NCBI GenBank assembly: GCA_011330545.1
Contig: DRQI01000062.1
Span: 1 to 5,873, forward strand
Origin: Flavobacteriia bacterium
GTDB lineage: Bacteria; Bacteroidota; Bacteroidia; Flavobacteriales; Flavobacteriaceae
Direction of reading: 5' to 3'
Length of the DNA: 5,873 nt
A program made the position numbers and the translations under genes. A model generated the notes under the pieces. That model was not told the DNA's origin. It saw only the letters and a list, made by a program, of their open reading frames with translations, and did no database searches. Below, piece after piece: positions 1 through 5,873 of this stretch (position 1 is the stretch's first letter; each line of letters starts with the position of its first letter).

Positions 1-46
1 GTAATAGGTTTTCTAATGCATCATTCGGATTAAAGTTACTATCCAT
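1..46 (-). CDS. 5' end of an unidentified gene, cut by the window edge
   Basis: On the minus strand an ATG at 46-44 opens a reading frame without a stop to base 1, giving MDSNFNPNDALENLL, 15 residues. It points the same way as the barrel-protein gene and begins 103 bases beyond that gene's stop, which is normal gene spacing. No clear Shine-Dalgarno sequence precedes the ATG, as is usual in Bacteroidota. The peptide is acidic and polar with no signal peptide, so a cytoplasmic protein is plausible. The fragment is too short to assign a family, and an open frame of this length could occur by chance. Confidence 0.4.
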   Translation of the reverse strand, partial: MDSNFNPNDALENLL

Positions 47-149
47 GACTTATAACTATTTAGTCACTCTCATTTCGTCCATAAAATGCTTTTTTTTGGC
101 TTGTTTTTATGAAATTTTTCTTTTACAATCAAAAGAATAACTATTTTTC

Positions 150-638
150 CTAAAACTGATACCGTATTCCCAAGGCAATATCCAACCCTAGGTCATTATC
201 GCCAAAATCATTGACAATACCGAATTCGGGCCTGAAATCTAATGAAATCAACAACGGAAAATTATCGATATTATATTCTACGCCAATATCACCCACGGCA
301 TTGACAAATAACCCGTCGTCAACATTGTCAAAAGTTTTATTATTCCAACTTCCGAGGCCGGCACCAAAACCGGCATACCAATTAAAACCTCCATCAATAT
401 TCCATATCCATTGATACACTCCGGTTAATTTCCACGCATCAAAATTTTTATTATCGCGAAAGCCTAAATCTAATTCAAACCTATTGATATCACCCATTTT
501 CTTTTGATAAGATATTTCTGCCCCAAAACCGTCATTGTCACCGGTTCTAATACCAATGGCATGTGGCGAAACTTCTTGTGCACTAACAATAGTAACAAAC
601 CCAACCAATAAAGCTACTGTAAAAAATAATTTTTTCAT
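150..638 (-). CDS. small secreted outer-membrane beta-barrel-like protein
   Basis: A 162-residue protein with a clear Sec signal peptide: MKK, a hydrophobic stretch at residues 4-18, then SAQ with likely cleavage after Ala20. The mature part of about 142 residues alternates polar and hydrophobic or aromatic positions and is rich in Gly, Asp, Asn, Trp and Tyr. Examples are the segment around YQWIWNIDGGFNWYAGFGAG and the repeated acidic GDNDG/FGDND turns. It ends in GIRYQF, with a terminal Phe typical of the beta-signal read by the BAM complex. The length suits an eight-stranded barrel, about the size of an OmpA barrel or OmpW. The acidic turns could be loops, possibly metal-binding, but that is inference. 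The stop is TAG. I see no convincing terminator downstream. Upstream on this strand only a poor -7 match lies at 693-686. The envelope location is well supported; substrate and role are unknown. Confidence 0.8.
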   Translation of the reverse strand: MKKLFFTVALLVGFVTIVSAQEVSPHAIGIRTGDNDGFGAEISYQKKMGDINRFELDLGFRDNKNFDAWKLTGVYQWIWNIDGGFNWYAGFGAGLGSWNNKTFDNVDDGLFVNAVGDIGVEYNIDNFPLLISLDFRPEFGIVNDFGDNDLGLDIALGIRYQF

Positions 639-846
639 TTGTTTTGATTTTTAGTTTTTAAATAATAAACTCATTTAAACTTTTTTGAATATAGTATTTT
701 ACGCAATTATTATGCCCAACTAAAAGTACCTGTAAATAATTTGATATTCTCCGACTAACGAACTTTAATTTAGCAGGTATAAAACCCAGTTATGGCGGTA
801 TTATAAAAAATTATAGATATCCAAACCATAAAAGTATTAAATACCT

Positions 847-854
847 TAATTTTG
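847..854 (+). promoter_or_regulatory. putative -7 element of the trxB promoter
   Basis: TAATTTTG matches the Bacteroidota -7 consensus TAnnTTTG exactly and ends 21 bases before the trxB ATG, implying a very short leader. No TTG is found at the expected -33 distance, which weakens the call. An alternative pair lies further up: TTTG at 740-743, then a 22-base spacer and TAATTTAG at 766-773, one mismatch from consensus. That pair would give a leader of about 95 bases. The rest of the 639-875 spacer is AT-rich and shows no RNA gene, repeat or small gene that I can support. Confidence 0.45.
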
Positions 855-875
855 CATTGTTAAAATTATACTAAT

Positions 876-1826
876 ATGTCAGACACTATAGAAAAAATAA
901 AATGTTTAATCATCGGTTCGGGGCCTGCCGGATATACCGCTGCCATTTATGCTGCCAGAGCCGATTTAAAACCCGTAATATATACCGGTATGGAACCCGG
1001 TGGCCAATTGACAACTACTACTGAGGTTGATAACTATCCCGGTTATCCTGAGGGTATTGACGGTACGGCAATGATGGAAAACTTTAAAAAACAAGCCGAA
1101 CGTTTTGATACTAAAATCCGTTTCGGATTGGCTACCAATGTTGAATTTAGCGATACTGTTGGCGGAACACATAAAGTTACCATTGACGGTTCAAAACTAA
1201 TTGAGGCTGAAACGGTTATCATTTCAACAGGCGCTACCGCAAGATATTTAGGATTGGAAAGCGAACAACGGTTGAAAGGCGGAGGTGTTTCTGCTTGTGC
1301 AACTTGTGACGGTTTCTTTTACCGCGGGCAAGATGTAATTGTTGTAGGAGGTGGCGATACCGCTGCCGAAGAGGCTACTTTTTTGGCAAAGTTGTGTAAA
1401 AAAGTAACGATGTTGGTACGCCGTGACGAAATGCGGGCTTCAAAAGCCATGCAACACAGGGTGAAAAATACGGCCAACCTTGAAGTGCTTTTCAATACCG
1501 AATTGGATGAAGTATTAGGTGACAAGGTAGTTGAAGGCGTGCGGGTAGTAAATAATCAAACCGGAGAAAAACGTGAAATTGCCGTTACCGGAGTATTCAT
1601 TGCCATCGGCCATAAACCGAATACCGAATTGTTTAAAGGTATTTTGGATATGGATAACACCGGATATTTAATTACCCAAGGCAAATCTACAAAAACCAAT
1701 AAACCGGGCGTATTTGCCGCCGGCGACGTACAGGATAAAGAATACAGGCAAGCCGTAACCGCTGCCGGAACCGGCTGTATGGCGGCTTTAGATGCCGAGC
1801 GTTATTTAGCAGCCTTAGAAGGCTAA
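876..1826 (+). CDS. trxB: thioredoxin reductase (NADPH)
   Basis: TrxB is a cytoplasmic FAD enzyme that passes electrons from NADPH to thioredoxin, and so supplies ribonucleotide reductase, methionine sulfoxide reductases and peroxidases. At 316 residues it has the standard low-molecular-weight bacterial length. The FAD-binding Rossmann motif GSGPAG is at residues 14-19, followed by PGGQL at 41-45. The redox-active pair is in CATC, Cys141 and Cys144. The NADPH domain has GGGDTAAEEA at 158-167, and VRRDEMRAS at 181-189 supplies the paired arginines that read the NADPH 2'-phosphate. This argues against the related ferredoxin- or flavin-linked reductases that lack this motif. The second FAD motif is GVFAAGDV at 278-285, then the RQAVTAAGTG helix start at 291-300. 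An in-frame TAA at 861-863 makes the ATG at 876 the only sensible start. The gene appears monocistronic: it diverges from the barrel-protein gene and ends at a terminator shared with dcp. Confidence 0.98.
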   Translation: MSDTIEKIKCLIIGSGPAGYTAAIYAARADLKPVIYTGMEPGGQLTTTTEVDNYPGYPEGIDGTAMMENFKKQAERFDTKIRFGLATNVEFSDTVGGTHKVTIDGSKLIEAETVIISTGATARYLGLESEQRLKGGGVSACATCDGFFYRGQDVIVVGGGDTAAEEATFLAKLCKKVTMLVRRDEMRASKAMQHRVKNTANLEVLFNTELDEVLGDKVVEGVRVVNNQTGEKREIAVTGVFIAIGHKPNTELFKGILDMDNTGYLITQGKSTKTNKPGVFAAGDVQDKEYRQAVTAAGTGCMAALDAERYLAALEG

Positions 1827-1846
1827 AAGGCATAAAAAATATTGAA

Positions 1847-1885
1847 AAAAAAGCAACCTAACATCACTTTTTAGGTTGCTTTTTT
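1847..1885. terminator. bidirectional intrinsic terminator between trxB and dcp
   Basis: AAGCAACCTAA at 1851-1861 pairs perfectly with TTAGGTTGCTT at 1871-1881 around a 9-base loop. The stem extends by four A-T pairs (1847-1850 with 1882-1885). A run of A lies on the left and a run of T on the right, so the RNA of either strand is a hairpin followed by U residues. It lies 20 bases after the trxB stop and 20 bases beyond the dcp stop, the expected place for a terminator serving two converging genes. Confidence 0.9.
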
Positions 1886-1905
1886 CTTAGTTCTTATTCA
1901 TGGGT

Positions 1906-4041
1906 TTATTCAAACCCTTTCTTTTTCAATAAAGGTTCAATTTTCGGAGCCCTGCCTAAAAATTCTTTATACAATTCCATACCTTTTTTAGAACCTCCCT
2001 GGCTCAACATTCTACGGTATTTTTTTGCCAATGTAGGGTCAAAAATATTTCCTGTTTTTTTAAACTCATTAAACGTATCTGCATCCAGCACTTCACTCCA
2101 CAAATAACTATAATAACCTGAAGAATAGCCTCCTGAAAAGATATGTGCGAAATACGTACTTCGGTACCTCGGTATGATTTCATCTATCAAGTGAATTTTT
2201 TGCATAGCCTCTTTTTCAAATTTTCTAACATCTATATGTTCATCAGGTTTAGTCAATGTATGCCAATTCATATCTAAATACGCCGCCGCCATATATTCAA
2301 CAGTCCTGAAACCTTCATTAAAGCCATTGGCTTCGTTCATCTTCTCAACCATGGCAGTAGGTATTACCTCACCGGTTTTATAATGTTTTGCATATAAGGC
2401 TAATACTTCGGGTTCGCTCATCCAATTTTCCATCACCTGCGAGGGGAATTCAACAAAATCACGCGGCACATTGGTACCTGATAAGGAAGCATATTTAACA
2501 TTGGAAAACAATCCGTGTAAGGCATGTCCGAATTCGTGAAACAATGTCTGTGCTTGGCTAAATGATAATAATGACGGCGTATCTTTGGTGGGTGCCGGAA
2601 AATTAAAATTGTTAGTGACAACAGGTGTCACAAAACCGGTTACATTTGACTGTGGCCGCAATTCGTTCATCCAAGCCCCGCCGCGTTTACTTTCACGGGC
2701 AAAGAAATCCATATAGATAACACCCAAATGTTTTCCGTCGGCTTCCAACACTTCAAAAACTTGTTGGTCTTTATGCCATTTAGGCACATTGGTAAGTTCT
2801 TTAAATGTCAAGCCAAAGAGTTTGTTTGCCAACATAAAAACACCTTGCCTTACCGCCGTAAATTCAAAGTAAGGCTTGGTTTTATCTTCATCAAAATTAT
2901 AGCGTTTTGCGCGGATTTTCTCAACGTAGTAACGCCAATCACTGGCTTTGAATTGGCCTTCAACTCCTTCCTTTTTCATCGCTGATGCCAAAGCATCCCT
3001 TTCGTTTTTTGCCATTTTCAAAGCAGCAGGCCATAATTTATCCATAAGCTCATAAACAGCCTCAGGCTTTTCTGCCATCGCATCAGAAAGTACATAATCT
3101 GCATGTGTTGCAAATCCTAATAATTTCGCTTTTTGTACACGTAAATTCGCCATCTCAAGCAATACCGCTTTGTTGTCATTTTCGTTGTTATTATCTCCCC
3201 TTAGGGCATATCCTTGAAATATTTTTTCCCTGAGTTCCCTATTGGGCGAGCTTTGTAAAAACGGATTGATACTCGGGCGCTGTAAGGTAAATGACCAACC
3301 TGAATCATGGCCCCTTTTTTTGGCCTCTTCGGCAGCAGCAGCAACTAAGCTTTCAGATAAATTGCCCAAATCTTTTTTATCGGTAACATACAATTCAAAA
3401 GCATTGGTTTCTGCTAATAAATTATCGCCGAATTTGGTAGAAAGTTCAGAGATTCGTTTGTTAATGGCTTTTAGCTTCTCTTTATTTTTTCCTTCTAAAT
3501 TTACACCTGCCCGAATGTATTTTTTATACATCTCGGTCAATAAGCGCATTTCTTCGGCACTCAACCCCAGCGTTTCTCTTTTTTCGTATACGGCTTTTAT
3601 ACGGTTGAAAAGTTTTGTATTTAATTGAATTTCATCAAAATGAGAAGTTAATTCGGGTGAAATTACCTTATTGGCTTCTTTTAGCACATCATTAGTATTG
3701 GCTGCATTAACAGCATAAAACACATTGGCAAACCTATTTAACATTTTACCACTGGTTTCTATGGCTTCAACGGTATTTTTGAATGTTGGCGGCGCTTCAT
3801 TATTTACTATGGTTTCTATTTCTTTGTTATGCATTGCAACCGCTTCTTTAAAAGCGGGTACATAATCTTCATTTTTTATTTTGTCAAATGGCGGTACCCC
3901 GAAAGGCGTATCCCATTCGGCCAGTAAAGGATTTTCTGTCATAGTTGTTTTTGAATTTTCTGTGGTAGTTGTAGTTTTCTCTTTTTTACAGGATGCCAAC
4001 AGCAACATACCAATACTTAATAATAGGAATATTTTTTTCAC
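1906..4041 (-). CDS. dcp: peptidyl-dipeptidase Dcp, M3 family zinc metallopeptidase, lipoprotein
   Basis: This 711-residue M3 metallopeptidase removes dipeptides from the C-terminus of short peptides. The zinc site is complete: HEFGH at residues 502-506 supplies both His ligands and the catalytic Glu503, and Glu531 in RDFVEFPSQ is the third ligand. Residues His633, Tyr639 and Tyr646 in HIFSGGYSSGYYSYLW match the family's transition-state-binding His and two Tyr. HALHGLF and LSGTNVPRDFVEFPSQ resemble Dcp more than oligopeptidase A. The N-terminus is a lipoprotein signal, MKKIF then a hydrophobic run and LASC with the lipidated Cys at 18. A Thr/Lys/Glu-rich linker at about 19-34 follows. The protein is therefore envelope-anchored, whereas E. 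coli Dcp has no such anchor. The residues after the Cys (KKEK) do not look like a clear surface-export signal, so I infer it faces the periplasm. The start is GTG: an in-frame TAA lies at 4056-4054 and the next Met is inside the signal peptide. Confidence 0.95.
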   Translation of the reverse strand: MKKIFLLLSIGMLLLASCKKEKTTTTTENSKTTMTENPLLAEWDTPFGVPPFDKIKNEDYVPAFKEAVAMHNKEIETIVNNEAPPTFKNTVEAIETSGKMLNRFANVFYAVNAANTNDVLKEANKVISPELTSHFDEIQLNTKLFNRIKAVYEKRETLGLSAEEMRLLTEMYKKYIRAGVNLEGKNKEKLKAINKRISELSTKFGDNLLAETNAFELYVTDKKDLGNLSESLVAAAAEEAKKRGHDSGWSFTLQRPSINPFLQSSPNRELREKIFQGYALRGDNNNENDNKAVLLEMANLRVQKAKLLGFATHADYVLSDAMAEKPEAVYELMDKLWPAALKMAKNERDALASAMKKEGVEGQFKASDWRYYVEKIRAKRYNFDEDKTKPYFEFTAVRQGVFMLANKLFGLTFKELTNVPKWHKDQQVFEVLEADGKHLGVIYMDFFARESKRGGAWMNELRPQSNVTGFVTPVVTNNFNFPAPTKDTPSLLSFSQAQTLFHEFGHALHGLFSNVKYASLSGTNVPRDFVEFPSQVMENWMSEPEVLALYAKHYKTGEVIPTAMVEKMNEANGFNEGFRTVEYMAAAYLDMNWHTLTKPDEHIDVRKFEKEAMQKIHLIDEIIPRYRSTYFAHIFSGGYSSGYYSYLWSEVLDADTFNEFKKTGNIFDPTLAKKYRRMLSQGGSKKGMELYKEFLGRAPKIEPLLKKKGFE

Positions 4042-4062
4042 GATAGTAAAGTTTTATACGTG

Positions 4063-4070
4063 TAAAATTA
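4063..4070 (-). promoter_or_regulatory. possible -7 element of the dcp promoter
   Basis: On the minus strand TAATTTTA differs from the TAnnTTTG consensus only at the last base, and ends 21 bases before the dcp GTG. It sits directly after the T run of the FKBP terminator. The nearest TTG in a -33-like position (4097-4095) lies inside the terminator palindrome with a 24-base spacer, slightly long. If this is not the promoter, dcp would depend on read-through from the FKBP gene. The call rests on position and one motif only. Confidence 0.35.
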
Positions 4071-4072
4071 CG

Positions 4073-4107
4073 AAAAAAAAAATGAGAGATTGGCCAATCT
4101 CTCATTT
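4073..4107 (-). terminator. intrinsic terminator of the FKBP-isomerase gene
   Basis: Bases 4080-4107 form a perfect 28-base palindrome (AAATGAGAGATTGG and its complement), which folds as a stem of about 12 pairs with a GGCC turn. On the minus strand it runs directly into a T tract (4080-4073), giving a classic hairpin plus U run. It lies about 80 bases after the FKBP stop and about 30 bases before the dcp GTG, so it separates two genes on the same strand. On the plus strand it is followed by only three Ts and no plus-strand gene ends here. Confidence 0.85.
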
Positions 4108-4185
4108 AAAATACCTTATAACTTTAAGGAGGATCCTAAAAATTCATTCACTTTAAAATTTTAGTACCCACCTTAATCTTGTTAC

Positions 4186-4926
4186 TTACTTTTTTATAAT
4201 ATCTAACAATTCCACTTCAAAAATTAAGGTTGAAAACGGTTTAATAGGGCCTCTCGGATTTGGAAATGCTCCGTATGCCAATTCTTGCGGAATAAAAAAT
4301 TTATACTTAGAACCTACGGGCATTAATTGCAAGCCTTCTGTCCACCCTTTGATAACTTGGTTTACATTTGTTTCATACGGTTTTCCTCGGTCAACAGAAC
4401 TATCGAATACAGTACCGTCAATCAATGTGCCGTGATAATGTACTTTTACCCTTGAAGTAAGTGAAGGCTTTTCTCCTTTCCCTTCTTTTAAAACAATATA
4501 TTGTAAACCACTTGGGGTTGTTTTAACACCTGGTTTTGTTTTGTTTTCTTCTAAAAATTTAATTCCTTCGGCTTTTACGTCAGCAAATTGTTCTTCGGCT
4601 TTTTTCAAGGCATCTGCTTGTTGTTTTTTGCGTTCTTCTATTTGCTTCTTTTGAAAAAATGTCCTCAAGATTGTATTTATTTTGTCGCTTTTGTTTTCCA
4701 TTAAAAAGTTAACAGAATCAATTCCGTTTTTAAAGCCTTGTACAAAAAGGTCTTTATCCATCTCTTTAAAATTACTTTTCATCTGATTCGCCATATTTAA
4801 CCCTAAGGCATAGCTCACAGAATCAACTTCATTTTTCAATTCTTTTTTTGTTACACCGGCATTTTCATTACAAGAGTCCAATGCCATTACTGCAATCAAT
4901 ACAGCTAAAATTTTTAATGCTTTCAT
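4186..4926 (-). CDS. FKBP-type peptidyl-prolyl cis-trans isomerase, FkpA/Mip-like lipoprotein
   Basis: A 246-residue envelope isomerase and chaperone that speeds cis-trans exchange of X-Pro bonds. The signal peptide (residues 1-18) ends in LDSC with likely lipidated Cys19; Asp at -2 is unusual for a lipobox. Residues 28-80 have the EVDSVSYALG and LFVQGFKNGID pattern of the FKBP N-terminal dimerisation domain. A charged Lys/Glu/Gln-rich helix at about 90-128 leads through ENKTKPGVKTTPSGLQY to the catalytic FKBP fold at 138-246. Active-site positions known from FKBP12 are kept: Tyr164, Phe174, Asp175, Val191, Ile192, Trp195, Tyr218 and Phe236. Tyr184 replaces a Phe. Activity is therefore expected. 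The domain order matches E. coli FkpA and Legionella Mip. The ATG start is favoured because it opens the signal peptide. It diverges from ftcD and is followed by its own terminator, so it is probably transcribed alone. Bacteroidota often carry several such paralogues, so I give no symbol. Confidence 0.94.
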   Translation of the reverse strand: MKALKILAVLIAVMALDSCNENAGVTKKELKNEVDSVSYALGLNMANQMKSNFKEMDKDLFVQGFKNGIDSVNFLMENKSDKINTILRTFFQKKQIEERKKQQADALKKAEEQFADVKAEGIKFLEENKTKPGVKTTPSGLQYIVLKEGKGEKPSLTSRVKVHYHGTLIDGTVFDSSVDRGKPYETNVNQVIKGWTEGLQLMPVGSKYKFFIPQELAYGAFPNPRGPIKPFSTLIFEVELLDIIKK

Positions 4927-4950
4927 CTATTTATTTTTATTGTTTTATCA

Positions 4951-4980
4951 GTCAAGCCAGTGTTGCCGGCAGGAAGGTGA
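4951..4980. other. GC-rich palindromic patch in the leader of the FKBP gene
   Basis: These 30 bases contain 18 G or C, well above the AT-rich sequence on both sides. They include the 8-base palindrome TGCCGGCA at 4964-4971. The patch lies 25-54 bases upstream of the FKBP ATG and would be inside its 5' untranslated region if the promoter is near 5031. No long perfect hairpin is visible. It could be a regulator site, a leader structure or a repeat remnant; I cannot choose between these. Confidence 0.3.
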
Positions 4981-5007
4981 AATTTGCCCTAAAATGTTAA
5001 AGCTCCT

Positions 5008-5038
5008 TTCATATATCTATTTTTATGTTGTGTCAAAA
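5008..5038 (-). promoter_or_regulatory. weak candidate promoter for the FKBP gene
   Basis: On the minus strand TTTTGACA (5038-5031) contains the -33 core TTTG/TTG and, after 17 bases, is followed by TATGAA (5013-5008). The spacing resembles a classical sigma-70 promoter, but the -7 side matches the Bacteroidota TAnnTTTG consensus poorly. A start here would give a leader of roughly 75 bases that includes the GC-rich patch. It is offered as the best candidate in this spacer, not a firm call. Confidence 0.25.
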
Positions 5039-5107
5039 GTAGGAAATTAAATTCAGTTGTTTTCTTCTTTTTTTTAATAAAAATAGATTCTTTTTAGAAA
5101 ACAATTA

Positions 5108-5115
5108 TAAATTTG
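5108..5115 (+). promoter_or_regulatory. putative -7 element of the ftcD promoter
   Basis: TAAATTTG is an exact match to TAnnTTTG and ends 37 bases before the ftcD ATG, a normal distance giving a leader of about 30 bases. No clear TTG occurs at the matching -33 distance; that region is a T/A-rich tract. The first three bases also form the in-frame TAA that limits the ftcD start on its upstream side. Confidence 0.5.
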
Positions 5116-5152
5116 GATAAAAATTATTCAACCTCTAAACGAAGACAAAAAT

Positions 5153-5873
5153 ATGCAACCACAATTGATAGAATGTGTGCCCAATATTAGTGAAGGGCGT
5201 GATATGGATAAGATAAAAAAAATTGCCCATATCGTTGAAACTGTTGAAGGTGTAAAGTTATTGGATATTGATCCCGGCAAGGCAACCAACCGTACTGTAA
5301 TAACTTTTGTAGGCGCACCAGAACCGGTTATTGAAGCGGCTTTTAAGCTAATTCAAAAAGCGGCTGAATTGATTGATATGCGCAAACATTCAGGAGAGCA
5401 TCCCCGTTTTGGAGCTACCGATGTCTGCCCCTTGGTGCCTATTTCGGGAATTACGTTAGAAGAAACGGCAAACTATGCACATCAACTAGGGCAACGTGTA
5501 GGCGATGAGCTCGGTATTCCCGGTTATTTTTATGAAAATGCTGCCAAATCTGAGCAGCGGAAAAATTTAGCAGATTGCCGCTCAGGCGAATATGAAGGCT
5601 TGCCAAAAAAATTAGATAGTAAAGAGTGGAAACCTGATTTCGGGCCGGCACAATTTGACCAACATGTTGCCAAAACTGGTGCCATTGCTATTGCCGCCCG
5701 CGATTTTTTAATTGCTTATAACATCAATTTGAATACTACTTCTACACGCCGCGCCAATGCCATTGCTTTTGATATTAGGGAAGCCGGGCGCATTAAAAGA
5801 AGTGGAAACCCGATTACCGGAAAAAAAGTATTAGACAAAAACGGAGAACCTGTGCGTATTCCCGGAAAATTAA
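5153..5873 (+). CDS. ftcD: glutamate formimidoyltransferase, N-terminal part (cut by window end)
   Basis: This enzyme moves the formimidoyl group of N-formimidoyl-glutamate to tetrahydrofolate, a late step of histidine degradation that feeds one-carbon metabolism. The 240 residues seen include LIECVPNISEGRD at 5-17, LLDIDPGKATNRTVITFVG at 36-54, and RKHSGEHPRFGATDVCPL at 77-94. His83 aligns with the catalytic His82 of mammalian FTCD. GEYEGLPKKL and the downstream PDFGP block follow, as in the human enzyme, then FLIAYNINL. Residues about 214-234 (RSGNPITGKKVLDKNGEPV region) are absent from human FTCD and resemble the insertion I recall in Bacteroidota homologues. The ATG is the first after an in-frame TAA at 5108-5110. 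The frame is open at the last base, so the window cannot show whether a cyclodeaminase domain is fused at the C-terminus (about 540-560 residues in fused forms) or the protein stops near 300-330. It diverges from the FKBP gene; histidine-utilisation genes may follow. Confidence 0.95.
   Translation, partial: MQPQLIECVPNISEGRDMDKIKKIAHIVETVEGVKLLDIDPGKATNRTVITFVGAPEPVIEAAFKLIQKAAELIDMRKHSGEHPRFGATDVCPLVPISGITLEETANYAHQLGQRVGDELGIPGYFYENAAKSEQRKNLADCRSGEYEGLPKKLDSKEWKPDFGPAQFDQHVAKTGAIAIAARDFLIAYNINLNTTSTRRANAIAFDIREAGRIKRSGNPITGKKVLDKNGEPVRIPGKL

Noticed and set aside
118..137. Inverted repeat TTCTTTT / AAAAGAA with a six-base loop after the barrel-protein gene
   Set aside because: The stem is only 7 pairs, nearly all A-T, and no T run follows on the minus strand, so it is not a credible terminator.
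3242..3628. Plus-strand open frame of 128 codons antisense to dcp
   Set aside because: It lies entirely inside the strongly supported dcp coding region, and its low-complexity Ser/Leu/Phe-rich product is typical of an antisense shadow.
3881..4156. Plus-strand open frame of 91 codons over the dcp N-terminus
   Set aside because: It is antisense to the dcp signal peptide and N-terminal coding sequence, and its C-terminal part is simply the reading of the terminator palindrome and spacer. The protein has no recognisable family features.
4131..4169. Imperfect inverted repeat (GGATCCTAAAA against TTTTAGTACCC) just after the FKBP stop
   Set aside because: It pairs 9 of 11 positions around a 17-base loop and has no T run; the perfect hairpin at 4073-4107 explains termination better. 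The AAGGAGG at 4126-4132 on the plus strand leads to no gene.
4989..5012. Minus-strand mini-frame MKGALTF with stop, upstream of the FKBP gene, looking like a leader peptide
   Set aside because: It has only seven codons, no run of a regulatory amino acid, no attenuator-like hairpin after it and no ribosome-binding site of its own; chance is sufficient.
5451..5651. Minus-strand open frame of 66 codons near the right end
   Set aside because: It is antisense to ftcD, whose residues here align closely with known FTCD sequence, so this frame is a shadow.
1..5873. Possible mobile element, CRISPR array, toxin-antitoxin pair or defence system
   Set aside because: No direct-repeat arrays, transposase or integrase motifs, terminal inverted repeats, tRNA-like sequences or paired small genes are visible; every long gene is an identifiable core or envelope function.

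Overview
The window looks like an ordinary housekeeping stretch of a Bacteroidota chromosome, most likely from a flavobacterium-like organism. This is inferred from several features together. The DNA is AT-rich and Shine-Dalgarno sequences before the starts are weak or absent. Two leaders carry perfect copies of the Bacteroidota -7 promoter motif TAnnTTTG. Two minus-strand genes encode lipoproteins of the kind common in this phylum (a Dcp-type M3 metallopeptidase and an FkpA/Mip-like FKBP isomerase). The glutamate formimidoyltransferase carries an insertion that I associate with Bacteroidota members of the family.

Layout from left to right. Positions 1-46 hold the first 15 codons of an unidentified minus-strand gene that leaves the window. 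Positions 150-638 (minus) encode a small secreted outer-membrane beta-barrel-like protein. A 237-base divergent spacer leads to trxB, thioredoxin reductase, at 876-1826 (plus). trxB converges on dcp (1906-4041, minus), and a strong hairpin with A and T tracts on its two sides sits between them as a shared bidirectional terminator. dcp starts with GTG and encodes a lipoprotein peptidyl-dipeptidase with a complete zinc site. Upstream of it, a perfect 28-base palindrome followed by a T run (minus strand) ends the next minus-strand gene, an FKBP-type peptidyl-prolyl isomerase lipoprotein (4186-4926). A 226-base divergent spacer separates that gene from ftcD, glutamate formimidoyltransferase, which starts at 5153 on the plus strand and is cut by the window end.

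The genes do not form one operon: strands alternate and terminators separate the transcription units. Functionally, dcp and the FKBP gene both belong to envelope protein handling (peptide degradation and prolyl isomerisation), trxB supplies cytoplasmic thiol reduction, and ftcD belongs to histidine degradation and one-carbon transfer to folate.

I found no tRNA, rRNA, CRISPR array, insertion sequence, phage gene or defence system, and nothing that amounts to an undescribed system. No gene-free stretch exceeds 300 bases. The points most worth checking are the tight overlap of the FKBP terminator with the likely dcp promoter, the dcp GTG start, the GC-rich palindromic patch in the FKBP leader, and the unassigned barrel protein.
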